Shown in pieces: positions 26,026 through 35,112 of a stretch of DNA of 64,000 bases. A model generated the notes under the pieces. That model was given only the letters and a program-made list of their open reading frames with translations. It was not told where the DNA came from and did not search any database. Positions within the stretch are counted from its first letter, which is position 1; every line of letters begins with the position of its first letter. The position numbers were made by a program, and so were the translations under genes. The stretch is from Bacteroidaceae bacterium (GTDB lineage Bacteria; Bacteroidota; Bacteroidia; Bacteroidales; Bacteroidaceae), in contig JAGBTN010000010.1 in the NCBI GenBank assembly GCA_017631315.1, positions 62,001-126,000 of the forward strand. Direction: 5' to 3'.

Positions 26026-26715
26026 CTATCCCATTTTGGAAATCTTCTGTAAGGCGTTTTCGTTGAGGATTCTAATCCTACGTCCGTCAAGTTCGATGAG
26101 CTTCTCTTGTGCGAAAGCACTCAGAGAACGAATGGCATTGCTCGTTGTCATATTGCTGAGGTTTGCCATATCCTCACGGCTTGGATGTATACATAGTGTG
26201 CAGCCATCTTCTTCCGTTCCGTAACTCTCTTTTAGGTAAAGAATACTTTCTGCCAGTCGGCCACGAATATGTTTCTGTGTGAGATTAACGGTTCTTGCAT
26301 CGCTTTTGCCAAGCGCAATGGCCAGCCGACGAATAAAAAAATAACCCAGTTGCGGATTGTGAAGAATAAGGTGGCGTATCAGTTCGATAGGGATACTTGC
26401 AATGATGGAAGGTTCGAAAGCGGCAGCAGCAGTGACGTAGTTTTCATCAGAGAAAGCAGCGCGGTAGCCAAAATACTCCACAGAATTTACAACTCGTACT
26501 ATTTGAGCTCTTCCGCCTACACCATCCTTGTATATCTTTACCTTGCCACTGACGAGGCATAGCATGTGCTTCGGAGTGTCGCCTTCGCTATATATGGGTT
26601 CGTTCTTTCGATAAGCGCGGACGGTCATCTTTTCCAATACCTGTTCGCGTTGTTCCGGCGAAAGCGCAGAATCCAAATCCGGTAACTTCTTGAGCACATC
26701 TTCTTTGGTTATCAT
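26026..26715 (-). CDS. Crp/Fnr family transcriptional regulator
   Basis: A 229-residue regulator with an N-terminal cyclic-nucleotide-binding beta-barrel (about 20-130, including PIYSEGDTPKHMLCLVSGKV) and a C-terminal winged helix (about 160-229), whose recognition region is SREDMANLSNMTTSNAIRSL. There are no Fnr-type N-terminal cysteines, so an iron-sulfur oxygen sensor is unlikely; the ligand is unknown. The open frame extends to 26757, but the -7 box TATCTTTG at 26737-26744 lies inside that extension, so MITKEDVL at 26715 is chosen. It is divergent from the glycogen operon 200 bp away and could regulate it. Confidence 0.88.
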   Translation of the reverse strand: MITKEDVLKKLPDLDSALSPEQREQVLEKMTVRAYRKNEPIYSEGDTPKHMLCLVSGKVKIYKDGVGGRAQIVRVVNSVEYFGYRAAFSDENYVTAAAAFEPSIIASIPIELIRHLILHNPQLGYFFIRRLAIALGKSDARTVNLTQKHIRGRLAESILYLKESYGTEEDGCTLCIHPSREDMANLSNMTTSNAIRSLSAFAQEKLIELDGRRIRILNENALQKISKMG

Positions 26716-26736
26716 GATTTTTTGAATTTTTATTCG

Positions 26737-26744
26737 CAAAGATA
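26737..26744 (-). promoter_or_regulatory. -7 box of the Crp/Fnr regulator
   Basis: TATCTTTG on the minus strand, 21 bp before the chosen ATG; it rules out the upstream start. Confidence 0.65.
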
Positions 26745-26911
26745 CGTATTTTGCCATTTATTGCCAAGTGATTTTGTGTTTAATAACATCTTTTTAAGAC
26801 TTATTTGTCTCTTTCTGCAGAAAAAGGGGATTAATGTTTTTACAATTAATTTAAATTGTGTAATTTTACAAGCAGATATAAGTGTTTTGAATTAAGAATT
26901 ATAGTTAAAAT

Positions 26912-28852
26912 ATGAGTTATTTACGTTTTGACAAGACGCTGATGACAAATCTGCGGGAGTCGCTGCCAAAGGAGGTACTTCGTTCCAATCGTTCGGGTGC
27001 CTACAGTTGTACGACGCTAGTGGATTGTAATACGCGCAAATACCACGGTCTGTTGGTCGTTCCTGTGCCAGAACTTGATGATGAAAATCATGTACTTTTG
27101 TCAAGTCTCGATGCTACAGTCATCCAACATGGTGCAGAGTTCAATTTAGGTCTTCATAAGTACAATGGAGACAATTTCAGTCCGCGTGGTCATAAGTATA
27201 TTCGTGAGTTCGATTCTCTTCAAGTGCCTACAACCACATATCGTGTGGGTGGTGTTATATTGAAGAGGGAGCAGATGTTCCAGCACTTCGAGAATCGCAT
27301 TATTATACGATACACATTGGTTGATGCGCACAGCGAGACGACCCTTCGCTTGCAGCCCTTCCTTGCTTTCCGAAGTGTGCGCGAGTTTACTCACGAAAAC
27401 GCTGGTGTCAATCGGAATTACAACCTGGTTCAAAACGGCATTTCTACATGCATGTATCCTGGTTATCCCAACTTGTACATGCAGATAAACAAGGAGAACG
27501 AGTTCGTTTTCCGTCCCGACTGGTATCGTGGGCTAGAATACCCGAAAGAGCAAGAGCGTGGCTATGCCAGCACAGAAGACCTTTATGTGCCCGGCTACTT
27601 CGAATTTAACATCAAGAAAGGCGAGAGCGTTGTCTTTTCAGCCGGACTTGAAGAGGTAGATACAAGCACACTTGCTGAATTGGCAGACTTTGAGGTAAGT
27701 GTTCGTACTCCGCGAGATAACTTCTACAATACTTTGGTCAATAGTGCTCATCAGTTCATCGTACATCGTGAGCATGAGGACTACGTTTTGGCAGGTTATC
27801 CTTGGTTCAAGTGTAGGGCAAGAGACATGTTCATTTCTTTGCCGGGCTTGACATTAACCAACGACGAAGTCGATAAGTACGAAGCCGTAATGAAAACGGC
27901 AGAGAAAGCCATACGTGAATTCATCGAAGGCAAGGAGTTGACAGTCAGTGTTACCGAAATGGAACACCCCGATGTATTGCTTTGGGCTGTTTGGTGTATA
28001 CAACAATATTCAACATTTGTTTCCTTGGAAAAATGTGTTGAAAAGTATGGCGATTTACTCCGCGACGTTATGGAATGGCTACAAGCAGGAGGTCATCCCA
28101 ATTTCCGTGTCGAGGAAAATGGCTTAGTCAGTTGTGAAGGCCGCGACAAGGCCGTTACATGGATGAACAGTACCGTTGGTGGTCGTCCCATAGTGCCTCG
28201 CACTGGATATATTGTTGAAATCAATGCACTTTGGTATAATGCCTTGATGTTCTGCGCAGAGGTTTGTCAAAAGAAATATAAGAAGTTCATTGGAAAACTC
28301 GAAGCGGCAGCAACACTTTGCAAAGAAAACTTTGCTCCGATGTTCTACAACGAGTTTGGCTACCTATGTGACTATTGTGTTGACGGCTATCGTAATTACG
28401 ATGTTCGCCCCAACATGGTATTTGCGGTTGCACTGGAATACTCCCCGCTTGACAACAAGCAGCGCAAGAGCGTTCTCGACTATTGTACTAAAGAACTTAT
28501 TACACCCAAGGGAATGCGTTCTCTCTCTCCGAAGAGTCACGGATACAATCCCATGTATGTAGGTCCACAGGTTCAACGTGACTATGCATACCATCAGGGT
28601 ACTGCTTGGCCTTGGCTTGCCGCATTCTATATGGAGGCCTGCCTGAAATTGTTTAAAATGAGTAGATTGAGTTATGTGGACCGTCTGTTGGTTGGTTACG
28701 AAGAAGAACTCTTCTATCACTGCATTGGCACAATACCCGAACTCTTTGATGGTAATCCGCCTTTCCACGGACGAGGCGCAATTAGCTTTGCCATGAATGT
28801 TTCGGGCATTATGCGTATTGTAAAACTCCTTGATAAATACAATGAAGAATAA
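26912..28852 (+). CDS. Glycogen debranching enzyme (amylo-alpha-1,6-glucosidase family)
   Basis: A 646-residue enzyme expected to hydrolyse alpha-1,6 branch points during glycogen turnover. The N-terminal GDE domain (about 15-230) begins with NRSGAYSCTTLVDCNTRKYH. The C-terminal (alpha/alpha)6 catalytic domain carries PWFKCRARDMFISLPG near 295-310 and YHQGTAWPWLAAFYME near 565-580, both typical of GH133-like debranching enzymes. First gene of the cluster debranching enzyme - synthase - GH57 - ThiD/AraC, a standard Bacteroidales glycogen unit. Cytoplasmic, no signal peptide. Confidence 0.93.
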   Translation: MSYLRFDKTLMTNLRESLPKEVLRSNRSGAYSCTTLVDCNTRKYHGLLVVPVPELDDENHVLLSSLDATVIQHGAEFNLGLHKYNGDNFSPRGHKYIREFDSLQVPTTTYRVGGVILKREQMFQHFENRIIIRYTLVDAHSETTLRLQPFLAFRSVREFTHENAGVNRNYNLVQNGISTCMYPGYPNLYMQINKENEFVFRPDWYRGLEYPKEQERGYASTEDLYVPGYFEFNIKKGESVVFSAGLEEVDTSTLAELADFEVSVRTPRDNFYNTLVNSAHQFIVHREHEDYVLAGYPWFKCRARDMFISLPGLTLTNDEVDKYEAVMKTAEKAIREFIEGKELTVSVTEMEHPDVLLWAVWCIQQYSTFVSLEKCVEKYGDLLRDVMEWLQAGGHPNFRVEENGLVSCEGRDKAVTWMNSTVGGRPIVPRTGYIVEINALWYNALMFCAEVCQKKYKKFIGKLEAAATLCKENFAPMFYNEFGYLCDYCVDGYRNYDVRPNMVFAVALEYSPLDNKQRKSVLDYCTKELITPKGMRSLSPKSHGYNPMYVGPQVQRDYAYHQGTAWPWLAAFYMEACLKLFKMSRLSYVDRLLVGYEEELFYHCIGTIPELFDGNPPFHGRGAISFAMNVSGIMRIVKLLDKYNEE

Positions 28853-28870
28853 CCAAAGGAAGGAACAGCA

Positions 28871-30175
28871 ATGAAAGTATTAATGTTTGGATGGGAGTTT
28901 CCTCCCAAAATATACGGTGGTCTTGCCGTTGCTTCCTACGGCATCACAAAGGGACTAAGCCTGCAAGGCGATGTTGAAACAACATTCTGCTTGCCAAAAC
29001 CTACAGGCCAGGAGGAGAAATTCCTCAAGATAATCAATATGAGTCAGGTTCCGGTTGTTTGGCGCGATGTTTGGTACGACAATATTATAGATCGTTTTGT
29101 TGGCCATACAGCAGAGGACTACTATCGTTTCCGAGACAATCTCTATGCAGATTTCAACTATCTGCAGGGATTGGATGATATGGGTTGCATCGGTTTTGCA
29201 GGAGGTTATCCTGGCAACTTGCATGAAGAGATCAATAATTTCTCCATTATTTCGGGTGTTTTGGCCCGAAGCGAACAGTTCGATCTTATACATGCTCACG
29301 ACTGGCTTACATATCCCGCAGGCGTTCATGCTAAGATGGTAAGTGGTAAGCCGCTTTGCATCCATGTTCATGCAACGGATTTCGACCGTTCTCGTGGCAA
29401 GGTGAACCCCACGGTTTACAGTATTGAGAAGAACGGAATGGACCATGCTGACTGTATTATGTGTGTGAGTGAACTGACACGCCAAACGGTCATCAATCAA
29501 TACCACCAAGACCCACGCAAATGTGTGGCAATGCACAACGCAGTCTATCCTCTCGACGAGGAAATTCGTAACATCGTACCCAATAAGAAGAAGGGCGAGA
29601 AGGTGGTGACTTATCTCGGTCGTATCACAATGCAGAAAGGACCAGAGTACTTCCTCGAGGCAGCAAAAAGAGTTCTTGAGCGCAGTCGCAACATTCGTTT
29701 CTGTTTTGCCGGTAGTGGTGACATGATGAATGCAATGATAGAACTGGCTGCAACCTATGGTATAGCAGACCGTTGTCACTTCCCTGGTTTCCAGCGTGGT
29801 AAACAAGTGTATGAATGCTACAAGAACAGCGATGTGTTTGTTATGCCATCTGTGAGTGAACCGTTTGGTATAGCACCTCTCGAGGCCATGCAATGTGGTT
29901 GCCCATCTATTATTTCGAAGCAAAGTGGTTGTGGCGAAATACTGAAGAATGTCATTAAAGTTGACTATTGGGACATCGATGCAATGGCCGATGCCATTTA
30001 TAGCATTTGCCAGAATGATGCTCTTTACAACTACTTGTCCGAAGAAGGCATAAAGGAAGTAGACCAAATCACTTGGGAGAAGGTAGGTTTGCGCATTCGC
30101 GAATGTTACAACCAACTTACAGGTCGCGGCTGGTTCGATAATGGGGAATACCTCAATGCCGTTAAGAATATATAG
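28871..30175 (+). CDS. Glycogen synthase-like glycosyltransferase (GT4/GT5 fold)
   Basis: A 434-residue GT-B enzyme that follows the debranching enzyme by 18 bp. The N-terminus (MFGWEFPPKIYGGLAVASYG) carries the K-x-G-G-L-type loop of bacterial and archaeal glycogen synthases. The C-terminal nucleotide-sugar domain has TYLGRITMQKGPEYFLEAA near 255 and the donor-binding SVSEPFGIAPLEAMQCGCP near 335-353. It probably elongates alpha-1,4-glucan from UDP- or ADP-glucose. In Bacteroidales this GT4-annotated protein serves as the glycogen synthase; the donor is not known from sequence. Confidence 0.88.
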   Translation: MKVLMFGWEFPPKIYGGLAVASYGITKGLSLQGDVETTFCLPKPTGQEEKFLKIINMSQVPVVWRDVWYDNIIDRFVGHTAEDYYRFRDNLYADFNYLQGLDDMGCIGFAGGYPGNLHEEINNFSIISGVLARSEQFDLIHAHDWLTYPAGVHAKMVSGKPLCIHVHATDFDRSRGKVNPTVYSIEKNGMDHADCIMCVSELTRQTVINQYHQDPRKCVAMHNAVYPLDEEIRNIVPNKKKGEKVVTYLGRITMQKGPEYFLEAAKRVLERSRNIRFCFAGSGDMMNAMIELAATYGIADRCHFPGFQRGKQVYECYKNSDVFVMPSVSEPFGIAPLEAMQCGCPSIISKQSGCGEILKNVIKVDYWDIDAMADAIYSICQNDALYNYLSEEGIKEVDQITWEKVGLRIRECYNQLTGRGWFDNGEYLNAVKNI

Positions 30176-30204
30176 TAACAAGTCATTATAAAATACATAC
30201 AGCG

Positions 30205-31713
30205 ATGAAAACAATATGTTTATATTTCGAGATACATCAGCCAATCCATCTCAAACGTTACCGTTTCTTCGATATCGGTACAGACCATTATTACTATGAC
30301 GACTACGAGAACGAACGTGTTATAACAGAACTTGCCGAGAAGAGTTATCTGCCTGCATTGCAGACAATGCTCGACATGATAAACGAGAATGGAAAGACAT
30401 TCAAGGTTGCTTTCAGTATCAGTGGCGTATCTCTGGAACTTATCGAGCAATATGCCCCCGAGGTGCTCGACCTCTTACAGCAGTTGGCAGCAACAGGTTG
30501 TGTTGAGTTCTTGGCAGAACCTTATAGCCATGGTCTTTCCTCTTTGGGTAATGTGGAGAATTTCTTGTCCGAGACAAAGCGTCAGGCAAAGAAGATAAAG
30601 CAACTCTTTGGTCAGAATCCCAAAGTGTTCCGCAATAGTTCACTCATTTACAATGATGAAATTGGTGCTATGGTGGCAGATATGGGTTTCAAGGGCATTA
30701 TGGTTGAAGGTGCAAAGCATATCCTTGGGTGGAAGAGCCCACACTATGTATATTCTTGTGCTCAAGACTCTCGTCTCTCACTTATTCTTCGCGATTATAA
30801 GCTTAGCGACGATATCAGCCTTCGCTTCAATGATGCCTCATGGGCTGAATATCCACTTATGGCAGACAAGTGGCTTGGTTGGGTTTCAAGCCTTCCAGAG
30901 GGAGAGGATGTTGTAGGCATTATGATGGAACTTTCTGCTTTAGGTTTCTATCAGCCACTCAGCAGCCATATCCTCGATTTCCTTCGTGCTCTTCCTGTTC
31001 TTGCAAAGGATATGAACATCCAGTTTGCAACACCTACAGAAATACTTGCCAAGTACAAACCAGTTGGTCCGCTCGAGGTCATATACCCAGTTTCATGGAA
31101 TGACGAAGAACGCGACACCAGCAGTATGCTTGGTAATGGCATGCAACGCGAAGCCTTCAATAAACTTTATGACGAGAATATCGTTGGACGAATTCTTGCT
31201 TCTCGCGATCGTCGTATTCAGCAGGATTGGGATCGATTGCAAGCAACAGACAACTTCCGTTTCATGACAACGAAGAACAATGGAATGGGTAGCAATCGTG
31301 GCATCTATGATAGTGAATACGATGCCTTTACGAACTACATGAACATCCTGGGCGACTTCCTTAAGCGCGTTAAAGACATGTTCTCCGATACCGTTGAAAA
31401 CGACGAGTTGAACAGCCTCTACACTCAGATTGCAAACATGGATGAGGAACTTAATGTCAAGGAAAATGAAATAAGTCGTCTCCGTGCTCGTCTCAAGAAA
31501 TACGATACTCTTGAAGAGAAAACAGTTGCAAAGGAAGAATCTAAAGCAAAGCCTGCTCCTAAAAAGGCTGCGCCGAAGAAAGAGCCTAAGGCCGAGCCCA
31601 AGGCAAAATCAACCAAGCAAGAAGCAAAAGCTCCTGTAGCAAAGACCGAACCAAAGGCAAAACCTGCTGCAAAAGAGGCCTCTTCAAAGAAAAAGGCTTC
31701 TGCTAAGAAATGA
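30205..31713 (+). CDS. GH57 family alpha-amylase/glucanotransferase with basic C-terminal tail
   Basis: A 502-residue protein. Residues 1-395 match GH57, with conserved segment I as YFEIHQPIHL near 7-16 and segment II as EFLAEPYSHGL near 112. It should act on alpha-glucan as amylase or 4-alpha-glucanotransferase in the glycogen pathway. A coiled coil (about 400-440, NMDEELNVKENEISRLRARL) follows. Then comes a Lys/Ala/Pro/Glu-rich tail of about 60 residues (repeated KPAPKKAAPKKEPKAEPKAK) like histone H1 or linker tails. The stop overlaps the next start by 4 bp (ATGA). Confidence 0.9.
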   Translation: MKTICLYFEIHQPIHLKRYRFFDIGTDHYYYDDYENERVITELAEKSYLPALQTMLDMINENGKTFKVAFSISGVSLELIEQYAPEVLDLLQQLAATGCVEFLAEPYSHGLSSLGNVENFLSETKRQAKKIKQLFGQNPKVFRNSSLIYNDEIGAMVADMGFKGIMVEGAKHILGWKSPHYVYSCAQDSRLSLILRDYKLSDDISLRFNDASWAEYPLMADKWLGWVSSLPEGEDVVGIMMELSALGFYQPLSSHILDFLRALPVLAKDMNIQFATPTEILAKYKPVGPLEVIYPVSWNDEERDTSSMLGNGMQREAFNKLYDENIVGRILASRDRRIQQDWDRLQATDNFRFMTTKNNGMGSNRGIYDSEYDAFTNYMNILGDFLKRVKDMFSDTVENDELNSLYTQIANMDEELNVKENEISRLRARLKKYDTLEEKTVAKEESKAKPAPKKAAPKKEPKAEPKAKSTKQEAKAPVAKTEPKAKPAAKEASSKKKASAKK

Positions 31714-32762
31714 GGGACATCCCTATATTAAGTATAAATGGATCAGACAGCAGTGGTCGCTCGGGTATTCAAGCCGATATCCAGACCATTGCCGCTTTAG
31801 GAGGTTATGCCCTCACCGCAATCAGTTGCGTTGGGGGCTATGCCTTACCTACAGATGTTTTATTGTCTCAGGTCAATAACATTCTTACCACTTTACATCC
31901 GAGAGCCATTAAAATAGGACTCCTGAAGGATTGTGAGACCATTCGGTTCTTGCGAGACGAAGTCGTTGCAACCAGCCGTCTTGTTCTTGCTCCTGGCATC
32001 TTTGATGCAGAAGGAACGCAGATGGTGTCGGACGACGTAATAGATGCCGTTTTGAAATACCTGCTTCCCGAAGCATTACTTTTGATGCTTCGACAAAAAG
32101 ATGCAGAGAAACTTCTTGGTTTATCAATCAAGACCGACGAAGACATGATCGAAGCAGCCAAGAGGTTCCAAGCCATGGGAGCAGAATGGGTGCTACTTCG
32201 TGGAGTTCGGCATACACCGGGACGCCTTACAGCTCTTCTGTTCGGAAAGGATACCACACAATTCTTTACGTCCTATAATACAGAGGGCTGGCAACGTCAT
32301 GGTGTTGCCGGAGCACTATCTGCAGCTATCACCACACGCTTGGGAATGGGCGATGATGTCCCTACAGCCATTCGTAATGCCCACGACTTCATCCATTCGC
32401 AGGTAGTCTATGCAAAGGAGAACGATGCGAGAAACAGGCGTTCCATCGACCTATATAATGCATTTGTCAGTCTCGTGGCCGAATATTACAGAGATGCCCA
32501 CGATGTTCGGTTCTATGCCGAGAAGCTTTGCATCACACCTCGTTACCTTTCTGACGTTACAGACAAGGTAGTCGGAAAGACTCCCAAACAAATTATTGCC
32601 GACTACCTTATCAACGAAGCCAAGAACCACCTCGCCACCACCCGTCTCACAATACAGGAAATTGCCGACAAACTCGGTTTCTCCTCACAAGCCCTCTTTT
32701 GCAAATTCTTCAAGATACAAGAAAGCACTTCCCCCAGCACATATCGCAATCAAATGAAATAG
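31710..32762 (+). CDS. ThiD-like (degenerate kinase) domain fused to AraC-type DNA-binding domain
   Basis: A 350-residue fusion. Residues 1-240 follow the hydroxymethylpyrimidine/pyridoxal kinase fold (ILSINGSDSSGRSGIQADIQ at 6-25; GGYALTAISCVG). Expected active-site parts are altered: the anion-hole and catalytic GTGC-type loop reads HGVAGALSAAI near 196, the DPVM strand reads APGIF, and TPN-x-x-E reads LRQKDAE. Residues about 265-350 are an AraC helix-turn-helix pair (FYAEKLCITPRYLSDVTDKV; IQEIADKLGFSSQALFCKFF). It is probably a regulator that senses a pyrimidine or B6 compound rather than an enzyme. Overlaps the GH57 gene and lies 1.4 kb before pdxS. Confidence 0.85.
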   Translation: MRDIPILSINGSDSSGRSGIQADIQTIAALGGYALTAISCVGGYALPTDVLLSQVNNILTTLHPRAIKIGLLKDCETIRFLRDEVVATSRLVLAPGIFDAEGTQMVSDDVIDAVLKYLLPEALLLMLRQKDAEKLLGLSIKTDEDMIEAAKRFQAMGAEWVLLRGVRHTPGRLTALLFGKDTTQFFTSYNTEGWQRHGVAGALSAAITTRLGMGDDVPTAIRNAHDFIHSQVVYAKENDARNRRSIDLYNAFVSLVAEYYRDAHDVRFYAEKLCITPRYLSDVTDKVVGKTPKQIIADYLINEAKNHLATTRLTIQEIADKLGFSSQALFCKFFKIQESTSPSTYRNQMK

Positions 32763-32785
32763 AACCATGAAAATCAATACATAAA

Positions 32786-34054
32786 ATGATAGATAAACAA
32801 ACACGTGAAAGAATAATCACCCTTATTCGTAGAGAAGTTGTCCCAGCCATAGGGTGTACAGAACCGATGGCTGTTGCACTTTGTACAGCCAAGGCCACAG
32901 AAAAGTTAGGTCATTGTCCAGAGAAGATCGAAGTCTGTCTGAGTGCAAATGTACTTAAGAATGCCATGGGGGTAGGTATCCCAGGCACCGGTATGATTGG
33001 CTTGCCCATAGCTATTGCTGCAGGTTCACTTGTTGGCAAAAGCGAATATCAACTCGAAGTTTTGAAAGACCTAACACCCGAGACACTGGAAGATGCTAAA
33101 CGCTATATCGACGAAGGTCGCATTTCTATCGACTTGAAGCGTGGCCAATGCGATAAACTCTACATAGAGGTAACCTGTTCCGCTGAAGGTCAAAGTGAAA
33201 CAGCAATTATAGCAGGAAGTCATACGAATTTTGTTTCCGGCGATGCAAGTTTTAACGATACATCAGCAGAAACAGACGACGGAGATATCGTATTGGATAT
33301 GCACATGGTTTTCGATTTTGCCACAACAGCTCCGCTCGACGAAATACGCTTCATCGACGAAGCACGCCGTTTGAACATGGATGCAGCACGTGAGGCCCTG
33401 AAAGGTAATTATGGCCACAATCTTGGTAAAACCATAGACCGTCCAATGGCAAAAGGCATTTTCGGCCATACCATATTCTCTCATATCATCTCGAGCACAG
33501 CCTCAGCCTGCGATGCACGTATGGGTGGAGCCATGATACCGGTTATGAGTAACTCGGGTAGTGGCAACCAAGGCATCTGTGCCACCAATCCCGTTTGCGT
33601 CTTTGCTAAAGAGAATGAGAATACAGAAGAAGAACTCATACGCGCACTGATGCTCAGCCACCTTACAGCTATCTATATCAAACAGTCATTGGGCAAATTG
33701 TCAGCGCTCTGTGGTTGTGTCGTAGCATCCATTGGCAGCAGTTGTGGTATTACCTATCTTATGGGTGGTAATTACGAGCGAGTCTGCGCATCAGTGAAAA
33801 ACATGATTGCCAACCTTACAGGCATGATATGCGACGGTGCCAAGCCAGCATGTTCCCTTAAGATAACCAGTGGCGTCTCTACGGCAATGCTTTCGTCTTT
33901 ACTTGCCATGGAAGGCAAGTGTGTTACTGCTGAAGAAGGCATTGTCGATGATTCCGTCGATAAGAGCATACACAATCTCACCAGCATAGGAGCCAATGCC
34001 ATGGCTTGGACCGACGATATGGTGCTCAACATTATGACGAACAAAGATTCGTAA
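32786..34054 (+). CDS. UPF0597 family L-cysteine desulfidase/L-serine dehydratase-like protein
   Basis: A 422-residue protein of the YhaM/CdsB type. Family members carry an oxygen-labile [4Fe-4S] cluster and break L-cysteine down to pyruvate, ammonia and sulfide, or are annotated as L-serine dehydratase alpha-like. The N-terminal active-site region PAIGCTEPMAVALCTAK is at about 18-34. Cysteines able to bind the cluster occur in the C-terminal half (GNQGICATNPVC; LSALCGCVVASIGSSCG; MICDGAKPACSLK). It starts 23 bp after the ThiD/AraC gene and ends at a terminator. The exact substrate is not decided by sequence. Confidence 0.85.
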   Translation: MIDKQTRERIITLIRREVVPAIGCTEPMAVALCTAKATEKLGHCPEKIEVCLSANVLKNAMGVGIPGTGMIGLPIAIAAGSLVGKSEYQLEVLKDLTPETLEDAKRYIDEGRISIDLKRGQCDKLYIEVTCSAEGQSETAIIAGSHTNFVSGDASFNDTSAETDDGDIVLDMHMVFDFATTAPLDEIRFIDEARRLNMDAAREALKGNYGHNLGKTIDRPMAKGIFGHTIFSHIISSTASACDARMGGAMIPVMSNSGSGNQGICATNPVCVFAKENENTEEELIRALMLSHLTAIYIKQSLGKLSALCGCVVASIGSSCGITYLMGGNYERVCASVKNMIANLTGMICDGAKPACSLKITSGVSTAMLSSLLAMEGKCVTAEEGIVDDSVDKSIHNLTSIGANAMAWTDDMVLNIMTNKDS

Positions 34055-34094
34055 AGACAGACGATTGCAATTTTCAGCACAATGTTTTACCAAA

Positions 34095-34124
34095 TGGGAA
34101 CGGACGATTGTTCGTTCCTTTTTT
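34095..34124 (+). terminator. Intrinsic terminator before pdxS
   Basis: A stem with core GGAACG / CGTTCC and a 10-nt loop, followed by seven T, 40 bp after the UPF0597 stop. Confidence 0.85.
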
Positions 34125-34130
34125 GAATCC

Positions 34131-34138
34131 TACCTTTG
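34131..34138 (+). promoter_or_regulatory. -7 box of pdxS-pdxT
   Basis: TACCTTTG, an exact TAnnTTTG match just after the terminator. It gives a leader of about 43-50 nt before the pdxS start. Confidence 0.65.
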
Positions 34139-34186
34139 CAGCACGAAAGCAAATCGTAAATGGTTAAATGATTAAATGATAAACAC

Positions 34187-35062
34187 ATGATGGAAGACCG
34201 TACAATTCTTAACCGCCAACTTGCACAGATGCTCAAGGGCGGTGTGATAATGGATGTAACAACACCCGAGCAGGCACGCATAGCCGAGGCTGCCGGTGCT
34301 TGTGCAGTAATGGCCCTCGAGCGTATTCCTGCCGACATCAGAGCAGCAGGCGGCGTAAGCCGAATGAGCGACCCCAAGATGATAAAAGGCATACAAGAAG
34401 CCGTAACAATTCCGGTGATGGCAAAATGTCGCATCGGACATTTTGCAGAGGCACAGATTCTCGAAGCCATAGAAATCGACTATATCGACGAGAGCGAAGT
34501 TCTCTCTCCTGCCGACGATGTCTATCACATCAACAAACGCAATTTCAAGGTACCCTTTGTCTGTGGAGCCAAAGACCTTGGCGAGGCACTTCGTCGCATC
34601 AACGAGGGAGCAACCATGATACGCACAAAGGGCGAACCTGGCACTGGAGATATAATTCAAGCAGTTCGCCATATGCGTATGATGCAGAGTGAGATACGCC
34701 GCCTTGTATCTATGGCAGAGGATGAACTTTACGAAGCAGCAAAACAACTTCAAGTGCCATACGAATTAGTTCTTTATGTACACCAAAACGGCAAACTTCC
34801 TGTCGTAAATTTTGCTGCCGGAGGCGTGGCAACACCAGCCGATGCAGCTCTCATGATGCAGCTTGGCGCCGAAGGTGTGTTTGTGGGTAGCGGCATTTTC
34901 AAGAGTGGCAATCCCGAGAAGCGTGCACAGGCCATTGTGAAAGCTGTAACAAACTATAATAATCCCACCATTCTTGCAGAACTCAGCGAAGACCTCGGCG
35001 AAGCGATGGTCGGCATCAACGAGAGCGAGATAGAACTCTTGATGGCCGAGAGAGGAAAATAA
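34187..35062 (+). CDS. pdxS: Pyridoxal 5'-phosphate synthase, PdxS subunit
   Basis: The (beta/alpha)8 lyase subunit (291 residues) assembles PLP from ribose 5-phosphate, glyceraldehyde 3-phosphate and ammonia supplied by PdxT. The two Schiff-base lysines are visible: one in [13 protein letters not shown] near residue 83 and one in [11 protein letters not shown] near 150. The phosphate-binding [13 protein letters not shown] segment is near 212 and FVGSGIFKS near 232. pdxT follows 50 bp downstream. The unit has its own promoter box and is close to the ThiD-like/AraC regulator gene. Confidence 0.97.
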   Translation: MMEDRTILNRQLAQMLKGGVIMDVTTPEQARIAEAAGACAVMALERIPADIRAAGGVSRMSDPKMIKGIQEAVTIPVMAKCRIGHFAEAQILEAIEIDYIDESEVLSPADDVYHINKRNFKVPFVCGAKDLGEALRRINEGATMIRTKGEPGTGDIIQAVRHMRMMQSEIRRLVSMAEDELYEAAKQLQVPYELVLYVHQNGKLPVVNFAAGGVATPADAALMMQLGAEGVFVGSGIFKSGNPEKRAQAIVKAVTNYNNPTILAELSEDLGEAMVGINESEIELLMAERGK

Positions 35063-35112
35063 CATTCCTCATCAAAACCCCTCTACGAGTAGGAGAGTAA
35101 AAGGTTAGTTAT

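Noticed and set aside
26716-26757. Longer Crp/Fnr protein starting at 26757
   Set aside because: A perfect TATCTTTG promoter box lies inside the proposed extension.
35067-35106. A further palindromic element between pdxS and pdxT
   Set aside because: The sequence CCCCTCTACGAGTAGGAGAG resembles the element only loosely and could be an ordinary short stem.
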